A program made the position numbers and the translations under genes. Source: Skeletonema tropicum (lineage: Eukaryota > Bacillariophyta > Thalassiosirophyceae > Thalassiosirales > Thalassiosiraceae). Taken from it: DNA of 64,000 nt. Position 1 is the first letter of the stretch, and the number at the start of each line of letters is the position of its first letter. Under the pieces are notes generated by a model. That model was not told the DNA's origin, ran no database searches, and saw only the letters and a list, made by a program, of their open reading frames with translations. The stretch is taken from positions 744,001 to 808,000 of the forward strand of contig CM074141.1 in NCBI GenBank assembly GCA_037178625.1. Reading direction: 5' to 3'. Positions 21,451 through 31,127 of the stretch are shown piece after piece.

Positions 21451-22415
21451 AAATTTCGTGACATTGACAGTTTTATTGTCTCCTGACCTCAGCAATTAAT
21501 AGTGGAAGATGAATGGGCTGGGTTTCTTCTTGTAAATTTAACGCAATCATTGAGCTGCTCTAATTCTCAAACCATTTAGATGTAGTATGGTATACTTTTC
21601 CATCTCAACGCAGAAAGTAGCTCCAATTCAATTAATTAGGAGTACCTAGTCTTTGAGGTACCATAGGGGGCCATCCTGTTTCCCCGCTTGATTGATCCCT
21701 GCAGATTGCAGTGTCCCATTGCCATGAGTGACCCCAATACAATTTTTTGATCATCAGGGAATCTGGGGTTGACACTGCTCTAGAGTGAAAATTATCTCGG
21801 CACGTGGTGTAGAGCGTGCGTACAAATCACAAGTCCATGCATCGCTCCTTGATACGAATGAAACAACATTCTCGCGATATCCTAATTAGGACCATCTGCA
21901 TCAGCCATCTGCACTGGTATTGATGGACGAGTGACCAGTGTCAACCCAGGTTCCAATGATTGGGTCAAGGAAATTTGGAGCAGTCCCACTGCCATTGAGT
22001 GACCCTAATACAATTTGGCCGAATACCGGATTAGGTGAGGTCAAGGAGACAACTTTTAGGTCAACCGCTGATTATCAATTCCTATGTATATAACAACAGG
22101 CTAAATATGAACTTGTGGTAAAAGTTAACCACTGTGACTTCTACATCTTGCTCGCTTATTAAACCCGGTTAAAGCTGTCTGGTATGTAGAGATATTGAGA
22201 AGTAGTATGTAATAAGGGAACACAACTTCACGACCACAACCTACCATTATTACCTATGGTAGTTCACTTTCGCACAAAATCTATATTGTACTCAGCTCAG
22301 TAAGTACTGAGGATTGAGGGAACTGAGGCAAGAAACATCACGACACAACCAAATCTACTAAGGATGCATTCAAACCTCGTTGAAACACCCCAATAAAGAG
22401 TATACATCATGTTGA
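21451..22415. other. Intergenic between kinase copies, with an internal duplication
   Basis: Two related segments around 21705-21750 and 21980-22020 share a block of the type CCATTGxCATxGAGTGACCC followed by AATACAATTT. From about 22076 the sequence resembles the upstream regions of the other kinase copies. No gene is seen. Confidence 0.45.
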
Positions 22416-23795
22416 ATGATAACACAAACAAACACAAGCATTCACGATAAGCGTCTCATGACCAGAGACCTTGCACGTCGAAGCGCTAGCGACCTTGCAC
22501 GTCAAAGCAGTGATGACTTCCGCGACACATATGGCCATTCGCCTCTGGACTTGGTTGCGCCATTTCAGAAAGATGAGATCATCCTTGGCCGAAGAGTGGG
22601 AGCGGGGTCATTCTGCAACGTGTACGACATTCAGGACTTCAACCTTTGTCCCAAACTATCCAAGAAATACACCAAGGAGCAAGTCAAGAAGAGAGAAGCA
22701 ATCGCCAGGTCCGTGAGAAACGGTGCAAAGTACGTCATGAAGTCCCTCAAAGACAAGTTGGAGGACGACGAGGATCACTTTCACCTCGCAGCTCAAGATA
22801 TCACCCGTGAAACTGAGGTGTTAGCAGCTCTAAATCACCCAAATATCATCAAGCTTCATGGCGTAACTGACAGCCGGCATGACGCTTTTCTGAACGGTGC
22901 ATCCGAGTACTTCATCATCTTGGAGAAGCTAGATTGTACTTTGCAGGACAAATTAGATGGGTGGGCTAAGAACTCTTTCAATCCATCAAGATCTTTGACT
23001 TTGAAGTCATTGCGCAGTAGCTTCAACTCCAGGTCAGTAGACAAGGAACCATTGGACGAAGAAAGATCTCTTCACATTCGGCTACGTGTAGCTGCTTCTC
23101 TCGCCAGTGCTGTTGATTGCCTGCATAATCAGGGAGTCATCTTCCGAGATCTCAAACCAGATAATGTTGGTTTCGACCGACATGGCAACCTCAAGTTGTT
23201 CGACTTTGGTCTGGCTAGGTTCATGCCTCGTCATGGAGATCACTACAAAGACGTACATGAGATGAGTGACTCGGGAACACCAAGGTATACTTCTCCTGAA
23301 GTGATCTTTCATGATCCCTATAACCTCAAGGCGGATGTATATTCGTTTTCTGTAGTATTATGGGAGATTTTGAGTCTGAAGAAGCCATTTGCGCAGTACA
23401 AGCAGAGGAAAGATCTCGAGAGGGCCTTATCCAAAGTTGAATGCACTTGCCTTACCATAAATCAAAGATGGCCCAAACCAATTCAAGATATCATCAAGAG
23501 CGGCTTATCAAGAGATCTTTGGACCCGTCCGAAGATGACTGAGGTGTGTAATGTACTCATTGAATGTACTTGCAAGTGGTCAGAGTGTTGCGACACTGCG
23601 TGCTCTATTAGACCTGCAGATTCAAGGCGGAGCAGGAGCCTTGTCTTTCCTTCCCCAAGACGATTGCAAAGGACTTTATCGCATGGCCGAAGTTTGACCC
23701 AGAGAAAGAACTTGCGCAAATTGTCAGAGGCAACCACTGTCGACTCTTTATGTGAAGATCTTTTTAGCCGAGAGGATCTGGAACTGGAAGAGTAA
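22416..23795 (+). CDS. Serine/threonine protein kinase, copy 2
   Basis: 459 residues. It has the same architecture as copy 1: GAGSFCNVY loop, YVMKSL Lys, FRDLKPDN, DFGLARFMPRHGDHY, GTPRYTSPEV, and a nearly identical basic/acidic tail. The ATG that matches copy 1 in position (22409) is out of frame and soon meets TAA, so translation must start at 22416 (MITQTNTS), which rejoins the common sequence at LARRSxxD. Residues 18-30 carry a small internal duplication (RDLARRSASDLARQSSDD). The kinase domain appears fully functional; only the extreme N-terminus differs. Confidence 0.88.
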   Translation: MITQTNTSIHDKRLMTRDLARRSASDLARQSSDDFRDTYGHSPLDLVAPFQKDEIILGRRVGAGSFCNVYDIQDFNLCPKLSKKYTKEQVKKREAIARSVRNGAKYVMKSLKDKLEDDEDHFHLAAQDITRETEVLAALNHPNIIKLHGVTDSRHDAFLNGASEYFIILEKLDCTLQDKLDGWAKNSFNPSRSLTLKSLRSSFNSRSVDKEPLDEERSLHIRLRVAASLASAVDCLHNQGVIFRDLKPDNVGFDRHGNLKLFDFGLARFMPRHGDHYKDVHEMSDSGTPRYTSPEVIFHDPYNLKADVYSFSVVLWEILSLKKPFAQYKQRKDLERALSKVECTCLTINQRWPKPIQDIIKSGLSRDLWTRPKMTEVCNVLIECTCKWSECCDTACSIRPADSRRSRSLVFPSPRRLQRTLSHGRSLTQRKNLRKLSEATTVDSLCEDLFSREDLELEE

Positions 23796-25149
23796 AAATT
23801 TCGTGACATTGACAGTTAGCACAACCGGTGTATTGTCTCCAGACCTCAGCAGTAGAGTGGAAGAACTTTAATTCTTTACTAGTATGCTTCCATCTCAAAG
23901 CAGTAAGTATCTCTAATTCAATGTCTAGAAGACAAGATATAAGTATCTTTACGTTGTGTAAAGATTGCTACTACTCTGATAATACATTCATTAAGTTGAG
24001 GATTATTATACATGAATGATGTTTTATATTTTTCATTATACTGTTGATTGTTTGGTTGTATTGGTCGACAGGAAGACACATGTTACTTCCTGGCTGCGTC
24101 AAATAGACTATCTTTTCTTCTAGCTGAAAACCTCTTTAGATAATGTTGCCACAGACTTCAGCACAGTACTTCTCAACAACAATTGCCCGACCTAGTTCCA
24201 GATTGATGACTTCTAGCGGCAGCCGCGTATATATTACTTATTTCACACACTATTCATCTCTTATTTCACTTCACATGTGGCAGATTCTTTCCAGGGTGGA
24301 TGCTTAATTTAGTATGTACAGAATGCAGCCTCTTCGCCTCGATGATGACACATGCCATTTACTTCCATTGACTCCGCTAAATTATTGTATTGTGATCATC
24401 ATCTCGCTCTATTTGTTGATTATCGGCACATCTCTCCCTTGTAAGTTGCGCCGCACAATGCACGCACAGAAGTATGCGACACCCTGTGACACCCAAAATA
24501 ACTGATATTAAACTCTACCATATGCACCACCAACGCATTGAAGTCTTCTATTGAGGTTATATGATTGTATGATACAAGGATAACCACTCATTAGTTGTTA
24601 TTGGCTCTTAACAAAGTTGATTATTGCATACACTCTGGCAACAAAAATAGATTGATGAATGTGCTTGATCATGTACTAGGTCATGTTTGTGAACAGTTCA
24701 GGTAGCAAAAGACGTCCTCCAAGTAATATCTATCGATTGAATGCGAGGAAACCCTCTCATTTGCTATGTATCATCACGCAAACGTCCGTGGGAACGTGAA
24801 GGGAGGTAAAAGTTGTGGATTTCATGCCGTCGATGGCGACGTTATTTTCTTCGGCTTCGATAAGTCAACTGAGTATTGCTGCCGTTGACACTTAGATCAT
24901 CATGTATACCATCGGATAAGCCAAGTATAATAGGTGTATTTATTAGATGTGCATAACTGTGGCCATAGGAGTGAGGACATCATGGTGAGGGTATTAAGAT
25001 GATATTATTTGGAGGGTCGGGGGTCGGTAGGGTGGAGGGTGGGTTTTGAGTGGTACCGGTTAGCGACGGCCTCTGTACGAAGGAATCAAACCTCTAGCTA
25101 GCTACGGCCAAAACAGCGATTGTACGGTAGGAATAGGAAAGTTGATATC
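23796..25149. other. Intergenic, dispersed repeat copy and G-rich tract
   Basis: No coding region is supported. The third copy of the 15655/17583 repeat lies at about 24165-24340. A G-rich tract follows at 25013-25043. Confidence 0.45.
25013..25043 (+). other. G-quadruplex-type motif
   Basis: Five runs of three or more G (25013-25015, 25019-25023, 25030-25032, 25037-25039, 25041-25043) with loops of 1-6 bases fit the usual quadruplex pattern. It lies just before a dispersed repeat. Confidence 0.6.
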
Positions 25150-25620
25150 AAATTAAGCGGCGGTTTGTGGCGGAGTTATGGCGGCCGTCGATGGTAGATA
25201 CTTATATCGATAGGTGAAGCGTCTGTGGCGATTGTAATACAGCGAGAGCCGTAGCAACAATGTGTAGGAGTGGATACTATCGTGCCGAATGTTGCCGTAG
25301 CGTCGATGTGATGATAAATTGGTGATCTTTTAGTTTTGGGAATTCGAAAGCACTTCGTGGCGGAATCCGACGGAAAATGACGATTGATGGGGTTGACAAT
25401 GAAATACCGCCGTATTTCCTCCACTGGCCTCGGTAGGTTTGGCTTAGTTGACATGTGCCGTAGGGGGGATTTGTGCTAACTTTGTGCCATGGTTTGATGT
25501 TTACTTGATGGTAGATGATGTGGTGGATGTCAACTTTACCACTACTAGGTATTTTCGAATGTACGTTACTAATACGTGCTATGTACGTATGAATTAGTAC
25601 AAAAATAAGCTATACCGCGA
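25150..25620 (+). repeat. Dispersed ~460-bp noncoding repeat, copy 1
   Basis: It matches 61369-61827 in the same orientation along its length: AGCGGCGGTTxGTGGCGGA near the start, CAGCGAGAGCCGT, AATTCGAAAGCACTT, TGTGCCGTAGGG and ACGTTACTAATACGTGCTA near the end. The two copies differ by many substitutions and small indels. No terminal repeats or coding frame were found. Confidence 0.8.
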
Positions 25621-25913
25621 CTTAAAACAGGTAAAATATGATCTTCCGGTAAAGTTTTGACCATCAGCTCTGTTTCATGCTGTTGTGACATACATGTATC
25701 TTGTTGCTCTTGTTCGTCATCAAGTTGCTGCTTAGAGCTGATATATCTGGTATGAGAGTTGCTAGATATGTAGAGGTATTGTAGAAGGGAACATAAGTCC
25801 CCATTCCCATAAATAAGTACGACCACAAAATGTAATATTCACAGCCAAACCTTCCCCTCAGTGCTCAGGTAATATCACAACACAATCAAACCCCAAAACA
25901 AATAGATCATGCA

Positions 25914-26617
25914 TGTTGAAGCATTCACGATAATCGTCTCACGGCCAGAGACCACTCACGTCGAAGCGCTAGCGACCTTGCACGTCGAAGCAGTGATGAA
26001 TAAATACAAAGTTAATCAGATTAGATATCTTCGATACTAAAAGGGACCTGCTTCGGTACAACGGTACGGTCTTTTCTGTGATGACTTTCGCGACACATAT
26101 GGCCATTCACCATTGGACTCGGTTGTACCATTTCAGAGATGAGATCACCCTTGGCCGAAGTGTGGGAGCCCGATCGTTTTCCAACGTGTACGACATCCAG
26201 GACTTTCACCTCTGTCCCAATCCATCCAAGAAATACACCAAGGAGCAAGTCAAGAAGAGAGAAGCTATCGCCAGGTCCGTGAGGAATGGTGCCAAGTATG
26301 TTATAAAGTCCCTCAAGAACAAGCTAGAGGCTTCAGATGATGAAGAACTCTTTCATTCCACAGCTCAAGATATTACATTTGAGGCTGAGATGTTGGCGAC
26401 TCTATCCCACCCTAACATCATCAAGCTTCATGGCGTAGTGGATAGTCGCCATGACGCCTTTCGCGAAGGTGCATCCGAGTACTTCATCATCTTGGAGAAG
26501 CTAGATTGTACTTTGCAGGACAAATTAGATGGGTGGGCTAAGAACTATTTCCATCCAGCAAGGCCATTCACATCATTGCGCAGTAAAATTAAGCAGCAGG
26601 TCAGAGCGTTACTGTAA
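25914..26617 (+). pseudogene. Kinase copy 3, interrupted and truncated
   Basis: The start region (GAAGCATTCACGATAATCG ... GCACGTCGAAGCAGTGATGA) matches the other kinases, then ~80 unrelated bases intervene before TGATGACTTTCGCG at 26080. The repeated TGATGA on both sides looks like a target duplication. A 2-bp loss in CAGAGATGAG (CAGAGAGATGAG in the paralogues) breaks the frame again. From about 26140 a clean frame gives the kinase N-lobe (VGARSFSNVY, YVIKSL, HPNIIKLHG) to the Ser-rich insert, then ends at 26617. The catalytic loop, DFG and all later parts are missing, so no kinase activity is possible. The homology stops within ~40 bases of the stop codon. Confidence 0.85.
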
Positions 26618-26627
26618 CCTAATTTAT

Positions 26628-26885
26628 GGTGATAACGAGACCACTTCCAGAAAACGAGACCAGTGATCGAGTCTTGTTTTGATCAAGTCCATCAACAGGT
26701 GAAAACGAGAATAGTGCTCGTGTAAATACGTGCTGTTTGTAGGGTTGTTTGTAGGAGAAACGAGATCTCTTCTTGATAACGAGACCACTTTTCAATAACG
26801 AGACTAGTGTCTCGAGGTGGCCTTGGTAACGAGACCAGGCAAAAAGTCAAAACGAGATCAGTCTCGTTATCAGGAAGATCCAGGA
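26628..26885. repeat. Cluster of AACGAGAC(C) motifs
   Basis: AACGAGA occurs at least eight times in ~240 bp, most often as TAACGAGACCACT or AACGAGACCAGT, with inverted TCTCGTTATC near 26868 and TCGAG/CTCGAG variants between. Spacing is irregular, so it is not a plain tandem repeat. Confidence 0.7.
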
Positions 26886-27079
26886 TGTCCCAATTAAAAA
26901 AATCCCAGATACAAGCTTTCTCAAACATAAGACACCCATCTCCTCCTGCCGTTGAGCGCGTCAATCCACTGGAGTGGGGAGTAATCCCCTCTCCCCCACC
27001 TCTGCGGTGGCAGAGGTTGAGTGAGGACTCTCACTCTCACCTGTCGAGAGGCAGTTGAGAGTAGGAGGGAGGAGGAACA

Positions 27080-27260
27080 TACCATCACCTAGCACAGGTG
27101 ACAAGAGGAGTGCGGACTTGCCACTGAACTAGAGATACCTAGACTGCACTCCTCTTATTACCTAAAATGGGCAAGTTCAGATCCAGCTTGCCCAGTAAAC
27201 AGCTCCTGAATACCATCCTAAACTAATCACTTATTTATCTTTAAAAAAAAAAAAAAAAAA
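27080..27260 (+). repeat. Structured dispersed repeat with poly-A end, copy 2
   Basis: Inverse-oriented partner of 16310-16495. Stem 1 pairs 27096-27113 with 27145-27162 (AGGTGACAAGAGGAGTGC against the complement of AGGTAATAAGAGGAGTGC); stem 2 pairs GGGCAAG 27169-27175 with CTTGCCC 27187-27193. The copy ends CTTATTTATCTTT followed by 18 A, like a retroposed RNA. Confidence 0.75.
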
Positions 27261-27261
27261 T

Positions 27262-27396
27262 CCATTACAAAATTCAATACATTTCATTACACTCATCACA
27301 TTCCATTACATTTCATTACAGACTCATTACAGACTCATTACAAACTCATTACAGACTCATTACAGACTCATTACATTTCATTACATTCCTTACAAA
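27262..27396 (+). repeat. ATTACA-rich minisatellite, array 1
   Basis: Repeats of CATTACAGACT / CATTACATTT with period 10-11, starting right after the poly-A run of the structured repeat. Confidence 0.9.
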
Positions 27397-27613
27397 TCCA
27401 ACACATTGCAAACATCGATAAATTCGAGTCAGTGAAGCACATGATGAAAGAGATCGCAATTTTCATTATCGACAATCCTCTCCAGGAGGTTGCACATGAG
27501 TAATTTTACGATGAACATGATTGAACTAGATTGGACATGATTGAACATGATTGAGATCATAGAATGCGACGCTAGATGTCTACTTGTGGTTTGCAAACGT
27601 ATAAAATAATGAT

Positions 27614-27979
27614 GTGGGTGTGTGCAATCTGCCACGAGTCCTGTTGGAATACTTCGTTCAAGAGGAGACTTATGATCAGTATGCATTTGTCGTTTTTGAC
27701 AGAGATATGCGAGGAGCTGGGGTTCGCGTGTATGCCGGTGATAGATTCTATGCCCTTAATGAGGAAGGAATGAGGATGAACACTATTCCAATTCTCTTCG
27801 AAGGTCACAACATGGCAGGGCACTACATGCCTTTGTTTCCTCCGTCGGGAAGGATCAGCGACCGTCCCACACTGGATGAAATTGTGGATGTGGCAATAGC
27901 GGGTGGGATTACCATCCAATACAATGGTCACGTTCAAATTCGTGAGGGTGACAGCGATGGCGAGGAGAAGGAGAGTTGA
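27614..27979 (+). CDS. Hypothetical protein fragment, possible OTU-like C-terminus
   Basis: 121 codons after a TAA; the apparent start is GTG and no ATG comes before about residue 32, so this is an exon or a remnant. The sequence YFVQEETYDQYAFVVFDRDM ... GVRVYAGDRFYALNEEG ... GHNMAGHYMPLFPP has the beta-strand and His-Tyr pattern of the C-terminal part of OTU-type cysteine proteases, but the Cys-containing half is not seen. It lies inside a block bounded by two ATTACA arrays and ends 22 bp from a convergent frame. A mobile-element cargo gene is possible. Confidence 0.4.
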   Translation: MGVCNLPRVLLEYFVQEETYDQYAFVVFDRDMRGAGVRVYAGDRFYALNEEGMRMNTIPILFEGHNMAGHYMPLFPPSGRISDRPTLDEIVDVAIAGGITIQYNGHVQIREGDSDGEEKES

Positions 27980-28001
27980 AGTAAAATAATGTTAAAGTTC
28001 T

Positions 28002-28700
28002 TTAATTGTTTATACCATAGTTGCTTATATCACCGTAAATGGGAGCACATTCAGGCATTAGTTCGCCCATGACTTGATAATGAGGTCTATGCCACTGGTC
28101 TGCACTAATACATAGATCAAAGTAACATCTAAAGAGATGGTAAGGTGGAAGAAGATGATGATGAACCTCTTCCCCTTGAGTACTTCGTAATCCTTGGCTG
28201 GTCACCCTCTTGATGCGTCCGAGGAATACGTGTGTTGCTTCAACTGCTTCTGCGATTGTTCCTTCCACCGTTGCTTCGACTTCGACGATAGTTGCCATTG
28301 CCACGGCGCTGTTGCTGTTGACCACTGCGATTATCGGGTGGGGACTGCTATTTGAGCTTGCTCCTCTTGCATTCTTCTCCGAAGCGCTCTGTGATGGGGA
28401 AAATGGCCCTTCGCTATTCTTGTGCTGCCTCAACAAATAGGAGAGATTATTCTTCGTTTTTGTTTCATCAAAGTTGGCAGCATACTTCCTCCAAATTTGT
28501 TCCTTTGACATGAGGTGGATGTCACTCAGTGGATCCTTCAAGTAGTTGATAATATGCTGTTTCTCCCTAGAGTATCTCCACCCTCTGGGAGGGTCGTTGC
28601 TCTTCCGCTCGTATTTGAATCGGAAGAGTTGCAATCCGCAGTGTTGGTACGAAACCTTCGCCGGCCTCCAGGGAGGGGAGGACGGTGCGATGGGGTGCTT
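28002..28700 (-). CDS. Hypothetical protein, likely exon without visible start
   Basis: The frame runs from about 28700 to a stop at 28002 and has no ATG upstream of the conserved-looking part (WRPAKVSYQHCGLQLFRFKY, RGWRYSREKQHIINYLKD, SKEQIWRKYAANFDETK, NNLSYLLRQH). This resembles the short Trp/Tyr-rich repeat units of some diatom proteins that I cannot name. An acceptor-like TTTACAGCTAG lies just upstream (about 28705-28715, minus sense), so an earlier exon is possible. The downstream ~110 residues are low complexity and may not be translated. It converges on 27614-27979. Confidence 0.4.
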   Translation of the reverse strand, partial: KHPIAPSSPPWRPAKVSYQHCGLQLFRFKYERKSNDPPRGWRYSREKQHIINYLKDPLSDIHLMSKEQIWRKYAANFDETKTKNNLSYLLRQHKNSEGPFSPSQSASEKNARGASSNSSPHPIIAVVNSNSAVAMATIVEVEATVEGTIAEAVEATHVFLGRIKRVTSQGLRSTQGEEVHHHLLPPYHLFRCYFDLCISADQWHRPHYQVMGELMPECAPIYGDISNYGINN

Positions 28701-28839
28701 CTTCTTCTTCTAGCTGTAAATTGTGATTTCATTGTATTGTCCGCTCTTCTTCAGTCGGTTCAGAAGACGCCCGATGTAGGTGCTGGTCTAGGAGATGAAG
28801 GAGGAGGAGGATAACTTCTTGTATTGCTTTGAGTCATCC

Positions 28840-28982
28840 ATTGCAATCATTACAAAAGCATTACATCCATTACATTCCATTACATTTCATTACAATCTCA
28901 TTACAATCTCATTACAGACTCATTACAAACTCATTACAGGCACATTTCATTTCATCACATTTCATCACATTCCTTGCAATCC
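28840..28982 (+). repeat. ATTACA-rich minisatellite, array 2
   Basis: The same CATTACA-type units and strand sense as 27262-27396, including TTACAGACTCATTACAAACT in both. The two arrays bracket about 1.4 kb that holds the two hypothetical frames. Confidence 0.9.
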
Positions 28983-29618
28983 ATGACAGTGTAATTTTTG
29001 GCGACGAACTCAACGCTTGATTTGAGATGCGTTTCTCATTTACGAGAAAGAATATTCATTAATGGGATTCCGTCACAAATGAATATCCTGAATCTTCCAG
29101 CATAAATTAGGATAGATTCCATCAGCTTGAGAAGGCGTTCTGTGATGCAAATTTAGGGTTAATGAGTTCATTAGGGTGAGCTATTTCAACTAACCGCGAT
29201 CCAGGTTCAGGTTTCATCAGGTTCGGGGCTACTTTAAAAAGTGGATTCGTAATACAAGTATCAAGTTCCTATGAATTTTTAAGCGTCACGGTACTAAACC
29301 AATCGATGACAGAGTGGTAACCGGTTGAAACATGTCTTTTGAATAGAATATAAATTCCTTTATACATATAAAGCAGATATATTGTAAACCGGTATCAGCA
29401 AATTTTCTCAAGAGAGAATTCGAGATTCTCTGCTTTTCGCTTCCGGAGCCGATGAACGAATATCTAATGCATCGTGCCAGAAAAGAATCTACCAGCCAGT
29501 AGTTATCATCTGCTCATAACTCAACTGACAACTACACAAGAGAAGGCTAGAAATTGCGATAAAAGCTGCTCGATTCCGTCTGGGCAATCACTACAACATC
29601 ATAAAGAATATATAGATC
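28983..29618. promoter_or_regulatory. Intergenic upstream of kinase copy 4
   Basis: Nothing coding is seen. The promoter of the following kinase should lie in the right part; it is less like the other kinase upstream regions than those are to each other. Confidence 0.35.
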
Positions 29619-30959
29619 ATGTTGGATGATAACTCCAACATTCGCAACAAGCGGAACAAGGCTAGCGACCTTGCACGTCGAAGCAGTGATGATTTTCGCG
29701 AGACCTATGGCCATTCGCCGCTGGACTCAGTCGCACCATTCCAGAGAGATGAGATCATCGTAGGCCGAAGAGTGGGGTCAGGGACTTTCTCCTTTGTGTA
29801 CGATATCCAGGACTTCAACCTTTGTCCATCCAATAAATACACCGAGGAACAAGTGAAGAAGAGAGAAGCTATCGCCAGGTCCGTGAGGAATGGTGCCAAG
29901 TATGTTATAAAGTGCCTCAAGGACAAACTAGAGGCTTCAGATGATGAAGAACTCTTTCACTATGCTGCTCAAGATATTGCCTTTGAAGCTGAGATGTTAG
30001 CGGCTCTATCTCACCCTAACATCATCAAGCTTCATGGCATAGCGGATAGTCGCCATGACGCCTTTCGCGAAGGCGCATCCGAGTACTTCATCATCTTGGA
30101 GAAGCTAGATTGCACTTTGGAGGACAAAATGCAAGGATGGGCTAAGAACTCGTTCAACCCATCGAGATCTTTGAAGTCATTGCGTAGTAGCTTCAACTCC
30201 AAGTCACCAGATAAGGCACCATTGGACGAAGGAAGATCTCTCCACAGTCGTCTTTGCGTTGCTGCATCTCTCGCCAACGCTATTGATTGCCTGCACAAAC
30301 AGGGAGTCATCTTTCGAGATCTCAAGCCAGACAATGTTGGTTTCGACCGACATGGCAACCTCAAGTTGTTCGATTTCGGTCTGGCTAGATTCATGCCACA
30401 GGGTGGTGATGCCTACGATGATGTACATGATATGACTGGCCTAGGAACACCAAGATATACTTCTCCTGAAGTGATCTTTCATCATCCCTACAACCTCAAG
30501 TCGGATGTATACTCCTTCTGCGTAGTATTATGGGAGATTTTGAGTCTGAAAAAGCCCTTTGCGCAGTACAAGCAGAGGAAAGATCTTGAGCGGGCATTTT
30601 CAAGAGTTGACAGCAAGACCCTTGCCATCAATCGAAAGTGGCCTGAGCCGATTCAAGACATGATCAAGAGTGGCTCTTCTCGTGATCTTTGGGCTCGTCC
30701 AGTAATGAGTGAGGTGTGTGACACACTCAATGAATGTACTTCCGTTTGCGGTTGTGACATTTCAAGCCGTATGAGATCCATAGAGTCAAAAAGAAGCAAG
30801 AGCCTTGTCCTTCCTTCCCCAAGACGTTTGCACAAGTGCCGAATACAGAGGAATTCATCAGAGACATCTGTTACACGTAGTTTGGACACTTCTTTTGAAG
30901 ACTTCTTACGTGAAGCGGGCGAGACGTGGGAACAAAGTCTTCATAATCTGGATGAGTAA
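29619..30959 (+). CDS. Serine/threonine protein kinase, copy 4
   Basis: 446 residues. The first ~190 residues are almost those of copy 1 (GSGTFSFVY, YVIKCL, FEAEML, HPNIIKLHG). The catalytic loop FRDLKPDN, DFGLARFMP and GTPRYTSPEV are intact. It differs in the activation segment (QGGDAYDDVHDMTGLGTPRY) and after residue ~350, where the tail is SKRSKSLVLPSPRRLHKC followed by a new acidic end with WEQSLHNLDE. This is consistent with a functional but diverged paralogue. No signal peptide or membrane span is seen, so it should be cytosolic or nuclear. Confidence 0.9.
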   Translation: MLDDNSNIRNKRNKASDLARRSSDDFRETYGHSPLDSVAPFQRDEIIVGRRVGSGTFSFVYDIQDFNLCPSNKYTEEQVKKREAIARSVRNGAKYVIKCLKDKLEASDDEELFHYAAQDIAFEAEMLAALSHPNIIKLHGIADSRHDAFREGASEYFIILEKLDCTLEDKMQGWAKNSFNPSRSLKSLRSSFNSKSPDKAPLDEGRSLHSRLCVAASLANAIDCLHKQGVIFRDLKPDNVGFDRHGNLKLFDFGLARFMPQGGDAYDDVHDMTGLGTPRYTSPEVIFHHPYNLKSDVYSFCVVLWEILSLKKPFAQYKQRKDLERAFSRVDSKTLAINRKWPEPIQDMIKSGSSRDLWARPVMSEVCDTLNECTSVCGCDISSRMRSIESKRSKSLVLPSPRRLHKCRIQRNSSETSVTRSLDTSFEDFLREAGETWEQSLHNLDE

Positions 30960-31127
30960 CAGTAACATCTAAGAGGAAGATGGAAAGTTTTGCGCTCGTG
31001 TAAATTGTAAACTGTAAACTATGAATCAAATGAACTACATGTAATTTTGTGCTCCTTCAATAATTTGTCTTTTGAATGTCTCTTGCAACCATATCTTTCC
31101 CCCTCAAATCAACCCTTCTCTATCTAT

